A stretch of DNA of 64,000 nucleotides from Pararhodobacter sp. CCB-MM2 (GTDB lineage: Bacteria; Pseudomonadota; Alphaproteobacteria; Rhodobacterales; Rhodobacteraceae). The stretch covers positions 62,001-126,000 of the forward strand of contig NZ_LRRR01000004.1 in the NCBI RefSeq assembly GCF_001691415.1, written 5' to 3'. Of the stretch, positions 25,455-33,914 are shown one piece after another. The notes under the pieces are model-generated. The model saw only the letters and a list, made by a program, of their open reading frames with translations, was not told the DNA's origin and did not search any database. The number at the start of each line of letters is the position of its first letter. Within the stretch, counting starts at the first letter, position 1. Both the position numbers and the translations under genes were made by a program.

Positions 25455-26381
25455 TCAGGCAGTGCCGGGCAGGGCGGCTTCGTCCTCGGTGCCGGCGGTC
25501 TCGGGGCTGCGAGACTGGCGCAGACGCACGCGCTTCACGCGGCGCGGGTCGGCATCGATCACCTCGATCTCGTAACCGGCAGGATGCTCGACCACCTGAC
25601 CGCGGGCCGGAACACGGCCCAGCAGCAGGTATACAAGCCCGCCCATCGTATCGACATCCTCGTCCTCGATGCCGACGCGCAGGTCGTAGCCCGTGGCATC
25701 CTTGAGGTCATCGAGCATCGCCCGGGCCTGGATCAGCCAGGTGTCGGCGCTTTCCTCGGTCCACAGATGCTCGTCTTCGGTGTCGTGCTCGTCGTCGATC
25801 TGACCGACCACCTGCTCCAGCAGATCCTCGATCGTCACCAGCCCGTCCACGCCGCCGTATTCGTCGATCACCAAGGCCATATGCGTGCGCTCTGTCTGCA
25901 TCTTCTGCAGCAGCACGATCAGCGGCATCGAGGGCGGGACATAGAGCATCGGTCGCAGAAGCGAGGCGATGTCGATCTCGCCGCCGAGGTCGAAACCTTT
26001 CTTCAGCACAAGATCCTTGAGCAACAACAGGCCGATCGGCTTGTCCAGCGTCTCGCTGTAGACCGGCAGGCGGGAGAACCCACTCTCGCGGAAGACCTCG
26101 ATCAGCTCGTCGCGCTCGGTATCCTCGGCGATGGCCACGATCTCGGCCTTGGGGATGGACACATCGGCCACCCGCAACCGGCGCAGGTTGGCCAGCCCCG
26201 GCAGGACCTGCCGCATGGAATCGCTGAGCGCCGTATCGGCCTCGCTTTGCGCTTCCTGTGGCGAGAGCGCCTCGAATAGACGGGCAAAAAGCCCCCGATT
26301 ATGGGAATTGCCGTCCGGACTCTGGTCGTCGCCGTCGGAACTGTCGGCCGCGGCGGGCGCCCCCGAAGTGATGTCGCTCAT
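25455..26381 (-). CDS. corC: CorC/HlyC family protein with CBS pair and transporter-associated domain
   Basis: The 308-residue cytoplasmic protein has an N-terminal lead-in, a CBS pair from about residue 70 to 190 (ADVSIPKAEIVAIAEDTERDELIEVFRESGFSRLPVYSE, MALVIDEYGGVDGLVTIEDLLEQVVG) and a C-terminal CorC_HlyC domain with YEIEVIDADPRRVKRVRLR. It lacks the membrane domain of the larger HlyC/CorB proteins. A role in magnesium or cobalt efflux is known for relatives; adenine nucleotide binding by CBS is likely. It lies between ybeY and lnt in the usual proteobacterial order. Confidence 0.9.
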   Translation of the reverse strand: MSDITSGAPAAADSSDGDDQSPDGNSHNRGLFARLFEALSPQEAQSEADTALSDSMRQVLPGLANLRRLRVADVSIPKAEIVAIAEDTERDELIEVFRESGFSRLPVYSETLDKPIGLLLLKDLVLKKGFDLGGEIDIASLLRPMLYVPPSMPLIVLLQKMQTERTHMALVIDEYGGVDGLVTIEDLLEQVVGQIDDEHDTEDEHLWTEESADTWLIQARAMLDDLKDATGYDLRVGIEDEDVDTMGGLVYLLLGRVPARGQVVEHPAGYEIEVIDADPRRVKRVRLRQSRSPETAGTEDEAALPGTA

Positions 26382-26406
26382 GGGTCCTTTCCGAACCTGT
26401 TACCAA

Positions 26407-26937
26407 TCAATCGAGCCCGGCCACGCCGGACTCGTCGTCTGCATATGGATCGGCGATGCCCATGGTTGCAAGGATCGCCACCTCGGTTTTTTCCATCAAA
26501 GCCGCATCTGCGTCGGTTTCATGGTCATATCCGAGTAAATGAAGTGTTGAGTGTACCACCAGATGGGTGACGTGATCGTGAAGGCTCTTGCCCTGCTCCT
26601 CGGCCTCGCGCGCGCAGGTCTCATAGGCCAAAGCCATGTCGCCCAGAGGTTCCGGGTCCTCGGCGGTGCCGGTCTCGGGCTCCTCGGGCAGGGCGCCGTC
26701 TTCCTCGGGCGACAGGTCCCATGAGGGCCAGGACAGCACATTCGTCGGCTTGTCCTTGGCACGGAACTCGGCGTTCAGAACCTTGATGCGCGCGTCGTCG
26801 CAGGCCAGCACGCTCACCTCGAAACAGGCGGGATCATGGCCCAGATGGACAAGCGTCGCGTCAATAGCCGAGCGCGCCAGAGGGTCGAGTTCCCCCCAGC
26901 GCGGCTCTTCGTCGTTGATGTCGAGTTGCACGCTCAT
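26407..26937 (-). CDS. ybeY: Endoribonuclease YbeY, rRNA maturation factor
   Basis: The 176-residue metalloprotein has the zinc motif HxxxHxxxxxH as His129, His133 and His139 in HLVVHSTLHLLGYDH. It takes part in 16S rRNA 3' processing and ribosome quality control. The ATG at 26937 (MSVQLDIND) is chosen; the longer frame runs into phoH. An acidic insertion (EEDGALPEEPETGTAEDPEPLGD, residues about 78-100) sits before the conserved GDMALAYETC. It follows phoH by 31 bases and precedes corC, the conserved phoH-ybeY-corC-lnt order. Confidence 0.93.
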   Translation of the reverse strand: MSVQLDINDEEPRWGELDPLARSAIDATLVHLGHDPACFEVSVLACDDARIKVLNAEFRAKDKPTNVLSWPSWDLSPEEDGALPEEPETGTAEDPEPLGDMALAYETCAREAEEQGKSLHDHVTHLVVHSTLHLLGYDHETDADAALMEKTEVAILATMGIADPYADDESGVAGLD

Positions 26938-26968
26938 GGCGAGCGGACATGCCTTTCCGTGGGACCGC

Positions 26969-28036
26969 TCAGACCTGCGAGGGCGATTGCCGGTCGTAGG
27001 CCTCGATGATGCGGGCGACCAGCGGGTGGCGCACGACATCGACGGCGGTGAAGTAATTGAAGCCGATACCTTTCACACCCTGCAGGATGCGCTCGGCCAC
27101 GACAAGGCCCGAGGTCACGCCGCGCGGCAGGTCGACCTGCGTGCGGTCGCCGGTGATCGCCATGCGCGAACCCTCGCCGAGACGGGTGAGGAACATCTTC
27201 ATCTGCAGCTCGGTCGCGTTCTGCGCCTCGTCGAGGACGACGAAGGCATTGGCCAGCGTACGGCCGCGCATGAAGGCGAGGGGCGCGATCTCGATGCGCT
27301 TTTCTTCCAAGAGCTTCGGCAGGGTCTTGGCCGGCAGGAAGTCGTTCAGCGCGTCATAGAGCGGCTGCATGTAGGGATCGACCTTCTCCTTCATGTCGCC
27401 CGGCAGATAGCCCAGCTTCTCGCCGGCCTCGACCGCGGGACGCGACAGGATGATCCGGTCGACATGGCCTTCGATGAAGAAGTTCACCGCGGCGGCGACA
27501 GCGATATAGGTTTTGCCGGTGCCCGCCGGGCCGATGCCGAAGTTCAGCTCGTTCTCGAACAGCGAGCGCGCGTAATCTTGCTGCGCCTTGGTCCGGGGGG
27601 CCACGTTCTTCTTGCGGGTGCGGATCTCGACGGCGCCCGTGCGGAACATCTCGAGCTGCTTTTCCGCCTTCTCTCCGGCCGAGAGGCGCACAGCGCCATC
27701 CACGTCGCCCGATTCCATCGGCTTGCCGTCTTTCAGGCGGGAATAGAGTGACTTGAGCGTTTCGGCTGCGCGGGCGCGGGAATGCTCCTGGCCCATGATA
27801 TGCAGCTGATTTCCCCGATGGATGATCTGGACGCCCAGCTCATCTTCCAGCTTGACCAGATTGCGGTCGTATTCGCCGCAAAGGTCGACCAGCAATCGGT
27901 TGTCGGCGAATTCAAGCAGGGTCTGCATGGAATCACCGGCGGTGGGCGGGGGTGTCAGCGCGCTGATGCCCAAATGGCTCTCCTCTCTGAGGTCCCGGGC
28001 TGGATCGTCGGGTTGATCCGTGTGGGATGAGTTCAT
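26969..28036 (-). CDS. phoH: PhoH family ATPase (PhoH-like protein)
   Basis: The 355-residue protein has an N-terminal KH-like region (VKLEDELGVQIIHRGNQLHIMG) and a P-loop ATPase domain with Walker A GPAGTGKTY, Walker B FVVLDEAQNAT and TGDRTQVDLPRG. Members are cytoplasmic ATPases tied to RNA metabolism. The ATG at 28036 has a GAGGGG site upstream. It heads the phoH-ybeY-corC-lnt string; a promoter is visible at 28079-28107. Confidence 0.93.
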   Translation of the reverse strand: MNSSHTDQPDDPARDLREESHLGISALTPPPTAGDSMQTLLEFADNRLLVDLCGEYDRNLVKLEDELGVQIIHRGNQLHIMGQEHSRARAAETLKSLYSRLKDGKPMESGDVDGAVRLSAGEKAEKQLEMFRTGAVEIRTRKKNVAPRTKAQQDYARSLFENELNFGIGPAGTGKTYIAVAAAVNFFIEGHVDRIILSRPAVEAGEKLGYLPGDMKEKVDPYMQPLYDALNDFLPAKTLPKLLEEKRIEIAPLAFMRGRTLANAFVVLDEAQNATELQMKMFLTRLGEGSRMAITGDRTQVDLPRGVTSGLVVAERILQGVKGIGFNYFTAVDVVRHPLVARIIEAYDRQSPSQV

Positions 28037-28078
28037 GCTGCCCCTCAATTGCACATGTCGCAAGCGACGTTCGCATGA

Positions 28079-28107
28079 CAGATAATCACGGAACGCGCAG
28101 TGTCCAA
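28079..28107 (-). promoter_or_regulatory. Probable sigma-70 promoter of phoH
   Basis: On the minus strand TTGGAC (28102-28107) and TATCTG (28079-28084) are separated by 17 bases, placing a start about 35 bases before the phoH ATG. The rest of the 28037-28233 gap has no gene that I can support. Confidence 0.5.
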
Positions 28108-28233
28108 AACTAGTTCCTCTGTGGGATAAATATGCGACATCTGGTGCAGAGGGCGCACACTCCCACTAGGGATCGGAAGTCTGATTGACTTTTCATGGGT
28201 TTCGACGTTCAATTCGCGCCGTGGTTCCCGTGC

Positions 28234-29556
28234 TCAGACACGCTCGGCTGCCAAGGAATTGGGCGCCGATCCGGTGATGCGGACCCGTACCAGATCCCCC
28301 GGTTTCGCGTCGCAATTGCTCACATGCACGGCATGCAGGTGGTCGGACTTGCCCACCATCTGGCCCGGCAGGCGGCCGGTCTTCTCGATCAGCACGCCGA
28401 CCTCGCGCCCGACCATCGCCTCCTGTGCCGCGCGCTGCTGTTCGGTGATCAGCGCCTGCAGACGGTAAAGCCGGTCGTCCAGCACCGAATCGGGCAGCAC
28501 CGGACGCTCCGCCGCGGGCGTGCCGGGGCGGGCCGAGTATTTGAAGGTGAAGGCCGAGTGATAGCCGACAGCCCGCACGAGGCTCAGCGTGTCCTGAAAA
28601 TCCTCCTCGGTCTCGCCGGGGAAGCCGACGATGAAATCGCCCGACAGCGCCAGATCCGGCCGTGCCGCGCGCAGGCGCTCGATCAGCGCGAGGTAGTCCG
28701 CCGCCTTATGCTTGCGGTTCATGCCCTTCAGCACCCGGTCCGAGCCCGATTGGACGGGCAGGTGGAGATAGGGCATCAGTTTCTCGACCTCGGCATGGGC
28801 GGCGATCAGGTCGTCCGTCATGTCATTGGGATGCGAAGTCGTGTAGCGGATGCGCCAGAGCCCGTCGATCTCGGCCAGCGCCCGCACGAGGCGGCCCAAG
28901 GTCCAGACCTCGCCGTCCGGCCCCTCGCCATGGTAGCCGTTGACGTTCTGGCCGAGCAGGGTGAGTTCTCGCACCCCCCGCTCCACCAGATCCCGTGCCT
29001 CACGCAGCAGGCGCTCGACCGGACGGCTGACCTCGGCGCCGCGAGTATAGGGCACAACACAGAAAGCGCAGAACTTGTCGCAGCCCTCCTGCACGGTGAG
29101 GAAGGCGGTCGGGCCGCGGCTGGCGCGGGGGCCCTTCGGCAGGCGCTCGAACTTGTCTTCCTCGGGGAAGTCGGTGTCGACGGGACGGGCGCCCGCGCGC
29201 GCGGCCTGCTCCATTTCGGGCAGGCGGTGATAGGTCTGCGGGCCGACGACGAGGTCGACGACCGGCGCACGGCGCAGGATCTCCTCGCCCTCGGCTTGGG
29301 CAACGCAGCCGGCGATGCCGATCTTGAGGTCCGGATTGGCGTCCTTTAGAGGGCGCAGGCGGCCCAGTTCGGAATAGACCTTCTCGGCGGCCTTCTCGCG
29401 GATATGGCAGGTGTTGAGCAGGATCATGTCCGCATCATCGGCGCGGTCCGTCGTGACATAGCCGTTGGCGCCCATGGCCTCGGCCATACGCTCGCTGTCA
29501 TAGACGTTCATCTGGCAGCCGTAGGTCTTGATGAACAGCTTTTTGGGCGCGGTCAT
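28234..29556 (-). CDS. miaB: tRNA-2-methylthio-N6-dimethylallyladenosine synthase
   Basis: The 440-residue radical-SAM methylthiotransferase modifies A37 of tRNAs. The UPF0004 domain carries Cys14, Cys50 and Cys84 for one 4Fe-4S cluster; the radical-SAM cluster is Cys159, Cys163, Cys166 (CDKFCAFC); a TRAM domain ends the protein. The start is [24 protein letters not shown] at 29556; the 60 codons upstream are translated repeat DNA. In many alphaproteobacteria miaB directly precedes phoH, as here, with a 197-base gap. Confidence 0.95.
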   Translation of the reverse strand: MTAPKKLFIKTYGCQMNVYDSERMAEAMGANGYVTTDRADDADMILLNTCHIREKAAEKVYSELGRLRPLKDANPDLKIGIAGCVAQAEGEEILRRAPVVDLVVGPQTYHRLPEMEQAARAGARPVDTDFPEEDKFERLPKGPRASRGPTAFLTVQEGCDKFCAFCVVPYTRGAEVSRPVERLLREARDLVERGVRELTLLGQNVNGYHGEGPDGEVWTLGRLVRALAEIDGLWRIRYTTSHPNDMTDDLIAAHAEVEKLMPYLHLPVQSGSDRVLKGMNRKHKAADYLALIERLRAARPDLALSGDFIVGFPGETEEDFQDTLSLVRAVGYHSAFTFKYSARPGTPAAERPVLPDSVLDDRLYRLQALITEQQRAAQEAMVGREVGVLIEKTGRLPGQMVGKSDHLHAVHVSNCDAKPGDLVRVRITGSAPNSLAAERV

Positions 29557-29639
29557 GAGGAAATCCTGTCGCTGGTTGCGCCGCAGATAACCCGGAACGC
29601 GGCCCGCTTCAACGTCGAGGGCCAGGTGAGGTTCTCCCG

Positions 29640-29742
29640 CCCGTCGCTCGCGGATCTGCGATCCACTCCCTCCCGTAGGGCCGGGCGGGGGGACTGCCGT
29701 CCCCCCCGCGCCCCCCTGCGGATATTTTGGGAGCAAAGATGA
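29640..29742 (+). repeat. 3'-end repeat, copy C
   Basis: A hairpin (GGGGGGAC at 29687-29694 with GTCCCCCC at 29699-29706) is followed by C-rich sequence and the core GGATATTTTGGGAGCAAAGA-TGA (29720-29742). With copy D it forms an inverted pair whose cores are about 41 bases apart. No gene is seen in 29557-29933. Confidence 0.75.
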
Positions 29743-29783
29743 GAGGCGGGTGGAGGCGGAGCACGATCCTCCAGGCCTCCGTC

Positions 29784-29931
29784 CATCTTCGTTCTAAAAA
29801 TATCCTCCGGGGTGAGGCCGCAGGCCGAGGGGGCGGACAGCCCCCTCCCTTTTGCCGAGCGAAGCGAGGCTTGGTCGCGCGAGACCTGCTTGGCGGAGCC
29901 ATGCCGGGCGAGGGCGAAACCCCTCACCCTT
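29784..29931 (-). repeat. 3'-end repeat, copy D (downstream of rlmJ)
   Basis: Starting right after the rlmJ stop on the minus strand, the full-length form contains GGGTTTCGCCCTCGCCCGGC, a CTCGCTTCGCTCGG segment, a hairpin (GGGGGC/GCCCCC with five-base loop at 29829-29845), GGCCTGCGGCCTCACCCC and the core ending CGAAGATG at 29784. Confidence 0.75.
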
Positions 29932-29933
29932 GG

Positions 29934-30710
29934 TCAAAGCGTCTGAAACAGCCCGGAGATTCGCTGGGCTTCCTCAGCCATCCCCCAGGGCGGGTTCACA
30001 ACGAACAGGCCGGAGCCAATCATCCGGTGCCCCTCACGTGCGGGCGGGAAGCGGACCTCGTGGCGCAGCGCACCCTCGTTCTGTGCTTCCAGCGCCGAGA
30101 GCATGGCGCGATGGCGATTGTCGGTCAGGATCGGGTACCAGAGCGCGAGGATGCCGACATTCCATTTCCGTGCGATCTGGGCGAAGAACTTCGGCATGGC
30201 CTCATAGTCAGACGCGGTCTCGAAAGAGGGATCGACCAGCATCATCCCGCGCCGCGGCTGCGGGGGCGTCAGCTCCTGCGCCTTGGTGAAACCATCGGCC
30301 TTGTGGACGCGGACCGGAAAGTCGAGCATCGCCTCGTTGAGGGCCGCGTACTCCTGCGGGTGCTTCTCGGCGAGATGGACATTGTCCGTGTCACGCAGCA
30401 ACAGCGCCGCCACCAGGGGCGAGCCGGGATAGGCGCTCGGGCCATGATCCGCGCGCACCTGTTCCAGAACCCGGCGGTAGGGATGCCCGGCAGGTAGCTT
30501 CGCGGCAAGCCGGCCGATGCCCTGCGCGGCCTCGCCGGTCTTCACCGCCTCGGGCGCCGAGAGGTCATAGAGCCCGCGTCCGGCATGGGTCTCGAGATAG
30601 GTGAGCGGTTTGTCCTTCTGCACCAGATAATCGAGCACCCAGGCCAGCAACGCATGCTTGTGGACATCCGCCAAGTTCCCGGCGTGATACAGGTGCTGGT
30701 AGCTGAGCAT
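29934..30710 (-). CDS. rlmJ: 23S rRNA (adenine(2030)-N(6))-methyltransferase RlmJ
   Basis: The 258-residue SAM-dependent methyltransferase starts with the RlmJ hallmark MLSYQHLYHAGNLADVHKHALLAWVLDYL, has the SAM-binding YLETHAGRGLYDLS and the catalytic D-P-x-F variant in GMMLVDPSFE (RlmJ enzymes use DPP/DPS-type motifs for N6-adenine). WYPIL and GSGLFVVNPPWG fit the C-terminal part. It modifies A2030 of 23S rRNA. It starts three bases after the irr stop codon, so the two may be co-transcribed. Confidence 0.9.
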   Translation of the reverse strand: MLSYQHLYHAGNLADVHKHALLAWVLDYLVQKDKPLTYLETHAGRGLYDLSAPEAVKTGEAAQGIGRLAAKLPAGHPYRRVLEQVRADHGPSAYPGSPLVAALLLRDTDNVHLAEKHPQEYAALNEAMLDFPVRVHKADGFTKAQELTPPQPRRGMMLVDPSFETASDYEAMPKFFAQIARKWNVGILALWYPILTDNRHRAMLSALEAQNEGALRHEVRFPPAREGHRMIGSGLFVVNPPWGMAEEAQRISGLFQTL

Positions 30711-30713
30711 GGG

Positions 30714-31154
30714 TCAGGTCTTGCGGCGCAGGCGCACGACGACATCGACGCGCGCGATCTCGCATCCCTCCGGCGGCTCGGGCAGGCGCAGAATCTCCAG
30801 CTGGTCGGCCGGGGCGTCAGTCAGCTTCTGGCTGTCTTCCCAGAAGTAATGCGGATGGTCGTCGATCCGTGTGTCGAAATACGAGCGCGAGGCATCGACG
30901 GTGATCTCGTTCAAAAGCCCCGCCTCGCAGAAGGCACGCAGCGTGTTGTAAACGGTGGCCAGCGAGACCTTCTCGCCGCTGTCCTGCGCGGCAGCAAACA
31001 GGCTCTCGGCCGTGACATGCCGGTTCTGCCCATCCCCCATCAGCAGCGAGGCGAGGGCGAGGCGTTGCCGCGTCGGGCGCAGGCCGGCCTCGGTGAGCCA
31101 ACTTGCGGCGACGTCCTGGGCCTTGGAAGTCTGGGGGGCGAATTCGCGCATCAT
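30714..31154 (-). CDS. irr: Iron response regulator Irr, Fur family
   Basis: The 146-residue Fur-family protein has a winged helix ([37 protein letters not shown]) and the His-x-His of His100-His102 in [13 protein letters not shown], followed by the Irr-type tail [24 protein letters not shown]. It lacks the CxxC zinc motifs of true Fur. Irr senses haem status and represses or activates iron genes. A second in-frame ATG is one codon later. Divergent from fabA, the usual partner in this order; the candidate target mbfA lies 15 kb away in this window. Confidence 0.9.
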   Translation of the reverse strand: MMREFAPQTSKAQDVAASWLTEAGLRPTRQRLALASLLMGDGQNRHVTAESLFAAAQDSGEKVSLATVYNTLRAFCEAGLLNEITVDASRSYFDTRIDDHPHYFWEDSQKLTDAPADQLEILRLPEPPEGCEIARVDVVVRLRRKT

Positions 31155-31302
31155 GCCCCCTTATAAGGCCCGAGCGGGCCCGGATTCAATGGGGATGCGC
31201 CGGCCGGCCCTGCTGACTTGCTTTATCAACCCGGTTTGCGTGCCTTGTCAGCATGGCGCCCGGTGGTTAGACGGGTTCAAGCAACTCCGGAGGATCAAGA
31301 GC

Positions 31303-31812
31303 ATGTCGCAATACCCTAGCCAATTTGACAAGGAAGCCCTGCTGGCCTGCGCCCGCGGCGAATTGTTCGGGCCGGGCAACGCGCAGCTTCCGGCCCCGCC
31401 GATGCTGATGATGGACCGCATCACCGAGATCTCGGGCGATGGCGGCCTGCACGGCAAGGGGCATGTCGTGGCCGAGTTCGACATCACCCCGGATCTGTGG
31501 TTCTTCGATTGCCACTTCCCCGGTAACCCGATCATGCCGGGCTGCTTGGGCCTCGACGGTCTGTGGCAGCTCACCGGCTTCAACCTCGGCTGGCGCGGCT
31601 GGCTGGGGCGCGGCTATGCGCTGGGCGTCGGTGAAGTGAAGCTCACGGGCATGGTGCGCCCGGACCGCAAGATGTTGACCTACAAAGTTGATTTCACCAA
31701 GGCGATCCAAACGCGCCGTCTGACCATGGGCGTGGCCGACGGCATCGTCGAAGCCGATGGCGAAGTGATCTACCAGGTCAAGGACATGAAAGTGGCCCTG
31801 AGCGAAAGCTGA
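31303..31812 (+). CDS. fabA: 3-hydroxydecanoyl-ACP dehydratase/isomerase FabA
   Basis: The 169-residue hot-dog enzyme dehydrates 3-hydroxydecanoyl-ACP and isomerises the product, starting unsaturated fatty acid synthesis. The active site is His71 ([15 protein letters not shown]) and Asp85 ([11 protein letters not shown]), one off from E. coli numbering; [10 protein letters not shown] follows. The ATG at 31303 has GGAGG ten bases upstream. It is divergent from irr, as in relatives, but fabB and fabI, which normally follow it, are at 18381-20404 on the other strand; here repeat copies E and F follow. Confidence 0.96.
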   Translation: MSQYPSQFDKEALLACARGELFGPGNAQLPAPPMLMMDRITEISGDGGLHGKGHVVAEFDITPDLWFFDCHFPGNPIMPGCLGLDGLWQLTGFNLGWRGWLGRGYALGVGEVKLTGMVRPDRKMLTYKVDFTKAIQTRRLTMGVADGIVEADGEVIYQVKDMKVALSES

Positions 31813-31834
31813 GGCAGCGCTTCGGGGCGGGAGA

Positions 31835-31961
31835 GGGGTTTCGCCCTGACCGCCCGCGCCCTTCGGGCACAGGCGCCTGCGGGCGACCGGCAAGGGGGGC
31901 TTTGCCCCCCTCTTTGGCTTCGCCAAATTCACCCCCCAGGATATTTTCGGAACGAAGATGA
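31835..31961 (+). repeat. 3'-end repeat, copy E (downstream of fabA)
   Basis: It begins 23 bases past the fabA stop with GGGGTTTCGCCCTGACCGCC, carries a hairpin (GGGGGGC/GCCCCCC with TTT loop at 31894-31910) that could terminate fabA transcription, then CACCCCCC and the core AGGATATTTTCGGAACGAAG-ATGA (31938-31961). Confidence 0.78.
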
Positions 31962-32003
31962 ACGCCGTCGCTGCTAGGGCTGCGCAGGCAGCAAGCGTCC
32001 TGA

Positions 32004-32153
32004 TCTCTTCGTTCTGAAAATATCCTTGGGGGTGAGGCCGCAGGCCGAGGGGGCAGATAGCCCCTTCTTTTCTTTTGGCGCCGAGCGAAGCGAGGCGCCC
32101 GGTCGCGCGAGGCCTGCGTGCCGGAGGCATGCCGGACGAGGGCGAAACCCCCT
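32004..32153 (-). repeat. 3'-end repeat, copy F (downstream of the DUF6476 gene)
   Basis: Mirror image of copy E. From the DUF6476 stop on the minus strand: GGGTTTCGCCCTCGTCCGGC, ATGCCTCCGGCACGCAGGCC, TCGCGCGACC, CTCGCTTCGCTCGG, a G-rich hairpin, GGCCTGCGGCCTCACCCCC and the core AAGGATATTTTCAGAACGAA-GA. Cores E and F are 42 bases apart and could pair as one long stem. No gene is seen in 31813-32159. Confidence 0.78.
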
Positions 32154-32159
32154 CTGTCG

Positions 32160-32489
32160 TCAGGGCAGGGGCGTCACGCTGACAGGCGCGCCACCGTCGC
32201 GGCCGAACAGCAGCACCTGGCCATTCTGATCCACCACCACCAGCCAATCCTGCGCGAAAGTCACGGCTGCAGGAATTGAGCCTTCGGGCAGGATCACGCT
32301 CTCGGGCAGCTGGGGCAGGGGCGCGGCCGAGCCCAGCCTCGTGACAAGCAGACCGACGATGGTTAGAAGGCCCAAGATCATCACCACCATCAGCGTGATG
32401 ACCAGCATCTTCAGAAAACGCAGATCCGCAGGGAGCGCTACCGTGTCGTCATCAGAAGTCTTTTCGGCCGGGGGCAGCGACGCGGACAT
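32160..32489 (-). CDS. DUF6476 family single-pass membrane protein
   Basis: The 109-residue protein has an acidic N-terminus (AEKTSDDDTVALPADLRFLK), one membrane segment (MLVITLMVVMILGLLTIVGLLV) and a C-terminal part with repeated-strand character (LPESVILPEGSIPAAVTFAQDWLVVVDQNGQVLLFGR). It fits the DUF6476 proteins that sit beside rluD in Rhodobacterales. Its ATG (32487-32489) and the rluD ATG (32488-32490) overlap in a divergent CATG, so each gene's promoter must lie inside the other or translation must start further in. Function unknown. Confidence 0.75.
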   Translation of the reverse strand: MSASLPPAEKTSDDDTVALPADLRFLKMLVITLMVVMILGLLTIVGLLVTRLGSAAPLPQLPESVILPEGSIPAAVTFAQDWLVVVDQNGQVLLFGRDGGAPVSVTPLP

Positions 32490-33519
32490 GGACGGGGATT
32501 CCCTCGAGATCGTGGTGGTCATCGGGGCGAACCCGCCCGACCGTCTTGATAAGGCGCTGGCCCGCGATGTGCCAGAGGAAGCGTCTCTCTCGCGCTCGCG
32601 TCTGGCCAAGCTGATCGCCGAGGGCGCCGTCAGCCGCGGCGGAGAGCCGCTGACCGACACCAAGGCCAAGGTCACCGAGGGCGAGGAGATCGTCATCGCC
32701 ATTGAGGCCGCCGTTGAGCTCGACGCGCTGCCCGAGGATATTCCGCTCACCGTGCTCTACGAGGACGACGACCTGATCGTCATCGACAAACCCGCCGGCA
32801 TGGTCGTCCATCCCGCGCCCGGCACGCCGCGTGGCACCTTGGTCAATGCGCTGCTGCATCATTGCGGCGACACGCTGTCGGGGATCGGCGGGGCCAAGCG
32901 GCCGGGCATCGTGCACCGGATCGACAAGGACACGTCGGGCTTGCTGGTCGTGGCGAAGACCGACCGCGCCCACCATGGCCTCGCCGCGCAGTTCGAGGCG
33001 CATTCCGTCGACCGCGTCTATCAGGCGCTGGTGAATGGTGTGCCGGATGCAGGCGACCCGCGGCTCAAGGGCGTCAAGGGCACCAGTTTCGAACAGGGCG
33101 GGGTGCTGAAGATCCAGACGCGGCTCGACCGTCACCGCCATGATCGCCAGAAACAGGCGGTGTTCTTCGACCGCGGGCGCCATGCCGTGACCCGTGCCAA
33201 GGTGCTTGAAGCGATCGGCACCCCGCCGCAGGTGGCGCTGATGGAATGTCGGCTGGAGACGGGGCGCACCCACCAGATCCGCGTGCATATGGCCCATGTC
33301 GGCCATGGCCTCGTCGGTGATCCGGTCTATGGCGGGCGGCGCAAGGCCTCACCCAATGCGCTGCCGGCTGGCGGGGCCGAGGCCTTGGCGGCCTTCCCGC
33401 GTCAGGCGCTGCATGCGGCGACGCTGGGGTTCATCCACCCCGTAAGCGAAGAGCGGCTGACCTTCGTCTCGCCGCTCCCCAAGGATTTCCAGGATCTTCT
33501 GACCACGCTTGGTGGGTAA
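32488..33519 (+). CDS. rluD: Ribosomal large subunit pseudouridine synthase D-like (RluA family)
   Basis: The 343-residue protein has an N-terminal S4 RNA-binding domain (DRLDKALARDVPEEASLSRSRLAKLIAEGAV) and a pseudouridine synthase domain with the catalytic Asp146 in HRIDKDTSGLLVVAKT, plus ETGRTHQIRVHMAHVGHGLVGDPVYG and RQALHAATLGF. RluD modifies helix 69 of 23S rRNA. A start at the ATG 32488 gives the usual lead-in; the ribosome-binding site is weak. In relatives rluD lies beside rpoH; here rpoH is 3.4 kb further on in the same direction. Confidence 0.92.
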   Translation: MDGDSLEIVVVIGANPPDRLDKALARDVPEEASLSRSRLAKLIAEGAVSRGGEPLTDTKAKVTEGEEIVIAIEAAVELDALPEDIPLTVLYEDDDLIVIDKPAGMVVHPAPGTPRGTLVNALLHHCGDTLSGIGGAKRPGIVHRIDKDTSGLLVVAKTDRAHHGLAAQFEAHSVDRVYQALVNGVPDAGDPRLKGVKGTSFEQGGVLKIQTRLDRHRHDRQKQAVFFDRGRHAVTRAKVLEAIGTPPQVALMECRLETGRTHQIRVHMAHVGHGLVGDPVYGGRRKASPNALPAGGAEALAAFPRQALHAATLGFIHPVSEERLTFVSPLPKDFQDLLTTLGG

Positions 33520-33536
33520 GACTGGGCGCCTAAGCG

Positions 33537-33558
33537 GCCGGGACATAGGCGTCCCGGC
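33537..33558. terminator. Hairpin between rluD and the Tat lipoprotein gene
   Basis: GCCGGGAC and GTCCCGGC form a perfect 8-bp stem with a six-base loop between two convergent stop codons (33519 and 33570). No T-run follows on the plus strand. Confidence 0.5.
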
Positions 33559-33569
33559 GCTTCGCGTCC

Positions 33570-33914
33570 TCAGCAGCGGCGACCGCGGCCGACCGGATCG
33601 GCATAACCGCCAATATCGCTGTCGGTGCAGCTGCGACGGCCCCGGCCATTGCCGACCGGATCGGCATAGGCGCCGCCGTCGCTGTCGGTGATGCCGCTGC
33701 GGTAGGTCACGATCCGGGTGCCGCCACGACCCGCGCCGGCCGGATCGGCATAGGCGCCGGTGTCGGCATCGGTGATCCCGGTCGAGACGCAGCCCGCCAG
33801 CGCCGTGGTGCCCCCGAAGGTGCCCAGCAGGAACGCGCGACGGCCGAAGCCGCGGCTGGTGGTAATCTCGGCATCGGTCAGCGTGGCTTTCTTGCTCTTC
33901 GCTTCGTCTGACAT
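33570..33914 (-). CDS. Small Tat-type lipoprotein with three Asp-rich repeats
   Basis: The 114-residue protein starts with a twin-arginine signal (GRRAFLLGTFGG) ending in a lipobox-like TALAGC, so it should be exported folded and lipid-anchored. The mature part is almost entirely three imperfect repeats of about 20 residues: TDADTGAYADPAGAGRGG, TDSDGGAYADPVGNGRGRR and TDSDIGGYADPVGRGRRC. The spaced Asp residues (DxDxGxYxD) suggest calcium or other cation binding. The ATG at 33914 has a GAGAG site; a short upstream extension is less likely. No partner gene nearby; function unknown. Confidence 0.75.
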   Translation of the reverse strand: MSDEAKSKKATLTDAEITTSRGFGRRAFLLGTFGGTTALAGCVSTGITDADTGAYADPAGAGRGGTRIVTYRSGITDSDGGAYADPVGNGRGRRSCTDSDIGGYADPVGRGRRC

